9,264 nucleotides of DNA from an uncultured Lachnospiraceae bacterium (GTDB lineage Bacteria; Bacillota; Clostridia; Lachnospirales; Lachnospiraceae). Of this stretch, positions 6,967 to 9,264 are shown piece after piece. The translations under genes were made by a program, and so were the position numbers. Every line of letters begins with the position of its first letter. Within the stretch, counting starts at the first letter, position 1. The stretch covers positions 1 through 9,264 of the forward strand of contig CAMNGO010000070.1 of assembly GCA_946538445.1 (NCBI GenBank). The letters run 5' to 3'. The notes below the pieces were generated by a model, which worked only from the letters and a program-made list of their open reading frames with translations, was not told the origin of the DNA and ran no database searches.

Positions 6967-7009
6967 AAAGCTCTTGAGATCATCTGGAAGATCTCAGGAG
7001 CTTTTTTTT
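6967..7009 (+). terminator. Intrinsic terminator after the ABC ATPase gene
   Basis: A 15-bp stem (arms 6967-6981 and 6990-7004, one G-T pair at 6974/6997) closes an 8-base loop and runs directly into eight T residues (7002-7009). This is a textbook rho-independent terminator on the + strand. It ends only 13 bases before the ATG of the next gene, whose ribosome binding site AGGAG (7011-7015) follows the T-run by one base. Confidence 0.93.
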
Positions 7010-7022
7010 CAGGAGACCAGCT

Positions 7023-7928
7023 ATGGATAAAAAGCAGAAACTAGAGCAGAGTTTAAAAGATTTAAAAAAGATGACCGGCCTTCCTCTTAAGGTGGACCTG
7101 AAAGATGATGAGAATGTGGATGAGCTGATTCAGGGGGTTCAGTCTCTCTGCCTGGCCTATCGGGATGCCTATGATAAAGACATGATTCTGCGCAGATGGC
7201 TCATCGGAGAGATGTCCAATGATGATTTTTTCCCTTTTGCCGACAGGATGCGTATTCCCAAAGAAGCCCCCAGAGGAATCTTTCTCATATCTTTTAAAAA
7301 TGAGATCTATTCTGAAATCATCACTCTGCTTAAACAGATTTTCCCTGATAATAATTCCAGGGTCCTGACCCAGGGTAAGAATCAGTTGATCATCTTCTAT
7401 CAGTTTCCTAACAGGAAGCCCATGGATATGAGGAAAGTTGCCTATGAGATTCTGGATACTCTGAATACGGAATTACTGGAACAAGCCACCATATCCTATG
7501 ATGGCCTTGCCGGACATCTTGATCAATTGCCGGCATCCTATCAAAAGGCGGACTTCGCCATGAGGGTGGGGAGTGTTTTCTATCCTGACCGCACGGTATA
7601 TAATTATGAACAGATGGGTGTGGGAAGTCTCCTATACGGGCTTTCCAAAGAAATCTGCACAGAGTATATCAACTGTAATCTGGGAAAGGAATTCCTGGAG
7701 CAGGAGTCCCCTGTCTTCCAGTCAGATATTCTTCAGACTGCAAATTGTTTCATCAAAAATGACCTGAATATCGCCGAGACTTCCAGACAGCTGCATATAC
7801 ATCGCAATACCCTACTTTATCGTCTGGAACAGATTCAGAATGAAACCGGGCTGGACATCCGTCGCTTCGACTCTGCCATGACCTACAAACTATGCTCCAT
7901 GATTCTCCTCTACCTGAAACATTTATAA
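7023..7928 (+). CDS. PucR/CdaR-family transcriptional regulator
   Basis: This 301-residue protein ends in the PucR-type helix-turn-helix (HTH_30), about residues 236-295. It carries the signature INIAETSRQL-like helix (here LNIAETSRQLHIHRNT, 248-263) followed by LLYRLEQIQNETGLDIR. The middle (about 80-200) resembles the degenerate GGDEF-like region of CdaR proteins, including the stretch ASYQKADFAMRVGS (171-184). The first 60 residues are charged and helical. No membrane segment is visible. AGGAG lies 7 bases before the ATG. Relatives activate genes for sugar diacids, purines or other nutrients, but the ligand cannot be read from the sequence. The gene directly follows the MsmX/UgpC ATPase gene in the same direction, so I infer it governs that ATPase or a sugar transport regulon. 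The intervening terminator means it is either poorly co-transcribed or fed by controlled read-through. Confidence 0.88.
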   Translation: MDKKQKLEQSLKDLKKMTGLPLKVDLKDDENVDELIQGVQSLCLAYRDAYDKDMILRRWLIGEMSNDDFFPFADRMRIPKEAPRGIFLISFKNEIYSEIITLLKQIFPDNNSRVLTQGKNQLIIFYQFPNRKPMDMRKVAYEILDTLNTELLEQATISYDGLAGHLDQLPASYQKADFAMRVGSVFYPDRTVYNYEQMGVGSLLYGLSKEICTEYINCNLGKEFLEQESPVFQSDILQTANCFIKNDLNIAETSRQLHIHRNTLLYRLEQIQNETGLDIRRFDSAMTYKLCSMILLYLKHL

Positions 7929-7961
7929 ATTAAGCTACATAAAGAACTCACTCATAAAACA

Positions 7962-7999
7962 AAGAGGCGGTTTGTGTATATATACACAAACCGCCTCTT
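7962..7999. terminator. Bidirectional terminator: perfect 19-bp-arm inverted repeat
   Basis: Bases 7962-7980 and 7981-7999 are exact reverse complements, with the GC-rich part (AGAGGCGG and its partner) at the base of the stem. The element lies between the convergent stops of the PucR/CdaR-type gene (7928) and the GH3 gene (8024). The flank read on the - strand is T-rich (TTTGTTTTAT), a reasonable termination run for the GH3 transcript. The + strand flank (TTATAATAAAT) is a poorer run, so termination may be stronger for the - strand gene. Confidence 0.85.
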
Positions 8000-8023
8000 A
8001 TAATAAATGGATGTGAGTTCCCG

Positions 8024-9264
8024 TCAATCAATCTTCATAATCATCTCCACCACTCTCTTTGCGCAATGGAGAAGATCTTCTCTGCAGATGGCTCCCAGGC
8101 CAAGAGCCTGTATCAGTCTCTCCGGAAAACCTGTTCCCATCTTGATGTCATTTCCTGCAAGGACTTCATTATAATGTTCCCCTTTGGTATACCAGTCTGT
8201 GCACACAACTCCTTGGTAACCCCATTCATCTCTGAGAATATCTTCAAGCAATTCTTTATTCTCTGATGCACGTACACCGTTGATCAGATTGTAGGAAGAC
8301 ATAATAACCCAGGGTTGGGATTTTTGTACGATGATCTCAAACTGCTTGAGATAGATTTCGCGCAGAGCTCTCTCGGACAGGCGGGAATCACTGTTCCTGC
8401 GGTTGGTTTCCTTATTATTGCAGGCAAAATGTTTCACGGTGGCCGCCACTTTCAGGGACTGTACTCCCTCAACCAGGGAAGCGGCCAGTTCCCCTGTCAG
8501 CAATGGATCTTCGGAATAATATTCAAAATTACGTCCGCAGAGGGGATTTCGATGAATATTCACTGCCGGTGCAAGCCAGACACAGAGATTATTCTCTTTT
8601 ACTTCTTCTGCGATCATAATTCCAAGCCGGTACAGAAGTTCCCTGTTCCAGCTGGAAGCCAACAGGGTGGCACAAGGCCAGGCTGTGGTATAGATTTCAT
8701 ACTCTGGCAGGATGCGGACCCCGGCCGGTCCGTCACAGGTCATCAGGCTTGGCACACCATAACGGGGATTATTCCCAAAACCATAGGTATTGGCGACACC
8801 CTGATTGGGTTGTCCCCCCAGGAGATCAGCCAGCTCCAGGTCGGTAAACTGAGCGAGAAAATCTTCCAGATTCCTTTTTCCTTCATATACATCCATAAGG
8901 TTGATATGATCAGGATCCTCATCGTTTTGGTTCGGATCAAAACCACGTACAATCGGTTTTAATCCATCTTTCCACTCTTGTGTTTCTCCCAGGGCATTTT
9001 CCCGTATATTACGTGTCAGGTCTACTTTAAGCTTCTCCATGCTCCCATCAGCAAGCATCCTGTCTTCCATACAACAGGGACTGCATTTTTCGGTTAGTTG
9101 CTTTAATATCCTGTTCTCCTCCAGATGGAACAGATAAGCAGGACAAGAGTCTTTCTCTTCCGGCATTCTTACACAGTTAGCAACGTAGAATCGATACTCT
9201 CCTTTTTCCAGGAGATATGCGGATTTTTGAATCTTACCCAGATCATCATAGGATGCCATGGCGT
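8024..9264 (-). CDS. GH3 beta-glycosidase with swapped domain order, C-terminal part (5' end beyond the window)
   Basis: The frame is still open at the right edge. The methionine at 9257-9259 is internal in my reading, because the text that follows (MASYDDLGKIQ, then LEKGEYRFYVANCVR) looks like the end of a beta-sandwich domain, not a protein start. Numbered from that Met, the TIM-barrel GH3 domain spans about 105-411. It has DGPAGVR (176-182), GRNFEYYSEDPLLTG (242-256), KHFACNN (276-282), SERALREIYLKQFE (295-308), SSYNLINGVRASEN (321-334) and the nucleophile D355 in VCTDWYT. The protein ends just after the barrel, so the usual C-terminal GH3 domain must lie upstream, outside the window. This swapped order is known from Ruminococcus albus-type beta-glucosidases. 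It likely cleaves beta-glucosides or beta-xylosides; the specificity is not readable. The acid/base residue is expected in the missing half. It ends at the inverted repeat 7962-7999. Confidence 0.92.
   Translation of the reverse strand, partial: AMASYDDLGKIQKSAYLLEKGEYRFYVANCVRMPEEKDSCPAYLFHLEENRILKQLTEKCSPCCMEDRMLADGSMEKLKVDLTRNIRENALGETQEWKDGLKPIVRGFDPNQNDEDPDHINLMDVYEGKRNLEDFLAQFTDLELADLLGGQPNQGVANTYGFGNNPRYGVPSLMTCDGPAGVRILPEYEIYTTAWPCATLLASSWNRELLYRLGIMIAEEVKENNLCVWLAPAVNIHRNPLCGRNFEYYSEDPLLTGELAASLVEGVQSLKVAATVKHFACNNKETNRRNSDSRLSERALREIYLKQFEIIVQKSQPWVIMSSYNLINGVRASENKELLEDILRDEWGYQGVVCTDWYTKGEHYNEVLAGNDIKMGTGFPERLIQALGLGAICREDLLHCAKRVVEMIMKID

Noticed and set aside
8315..8962. A 215-codon open frame on the + strand opposite the GH3 gene
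   Set aside because: It is antisense to conserved GH3 motifs, with no domain or start signal of its own.

Overview
The window looks like a piece of a low-to-mid GC Gram-positive (Firmicutes/Clostridia) chromosome, most likely a gut Lachnospiraceae relative. This rests on strong AGGAGG-type ribosome binding sites, AT-rich promoters, hairpin-plus-T-run terminators, and the families present: an MsmX/UgpC-type ATPase followed by a PucR/CdaR-type regulator, a domain-swapped GH3 beta-glycosidase, and a cytosolic BMP-family protein paired with a phosphoesterase. No tRNA, rRNA, CRISPR array, insertion sequence or phage gene was seen. The genus is inference.

Layout, left to right. (1) Bases 1-225 hold the 3' end of an unrecognised + strand gene. 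(2) On the - strand, converging on it, lies a two-gene unit: a GH32 fructosidase (1268-2821) followed 29 bases later by a LacI-family repressor (249-1238). This is probably a self-regulated sucrose/fructan utilisation unit. (3) A 250-base AT-rich divergent promoter region (2822-3071) separates it from a + strand pair: a 646-aa cytosolic protein with a ParB-like N-terminal region and a BMP/PnrA-like ligand-binding domain (3072-5012), overlapping by ATGA with a small calcineurin-like phosphoesterase (5009-5599). (4) About 200 bases with a consensus -10 box lead into the sugar ABC transporter ATPase (5801-6904), which ends at a classic terminator. (5) A PucR/CdaR-type regulator (7023-7928) begins immediately after that terminator. 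(6) A perfect 19-bp-arm inverted repeat (7962-7999) serves as a shared terminator for the regulator and the converging - strand GH3 gene (8024 to beyond the right edge).

How it fits together. The GH32, GH3, LacI and ABC ATPase genes point to import and cytosolic breakdown of oligosaccharides, with the ATPase probably shared among several transporters because no permease or sugar-binding protein is present. The least understood part is the ParB-like/BMP fusion coupled to a phosphoesterase. It looks like an intracellular small-molecule (perhaps nucleoside or nucleotide) sensing and hydrolysis module rather than a transporter part, and it is the best candidate here for an undescribed system. Its function is inference.
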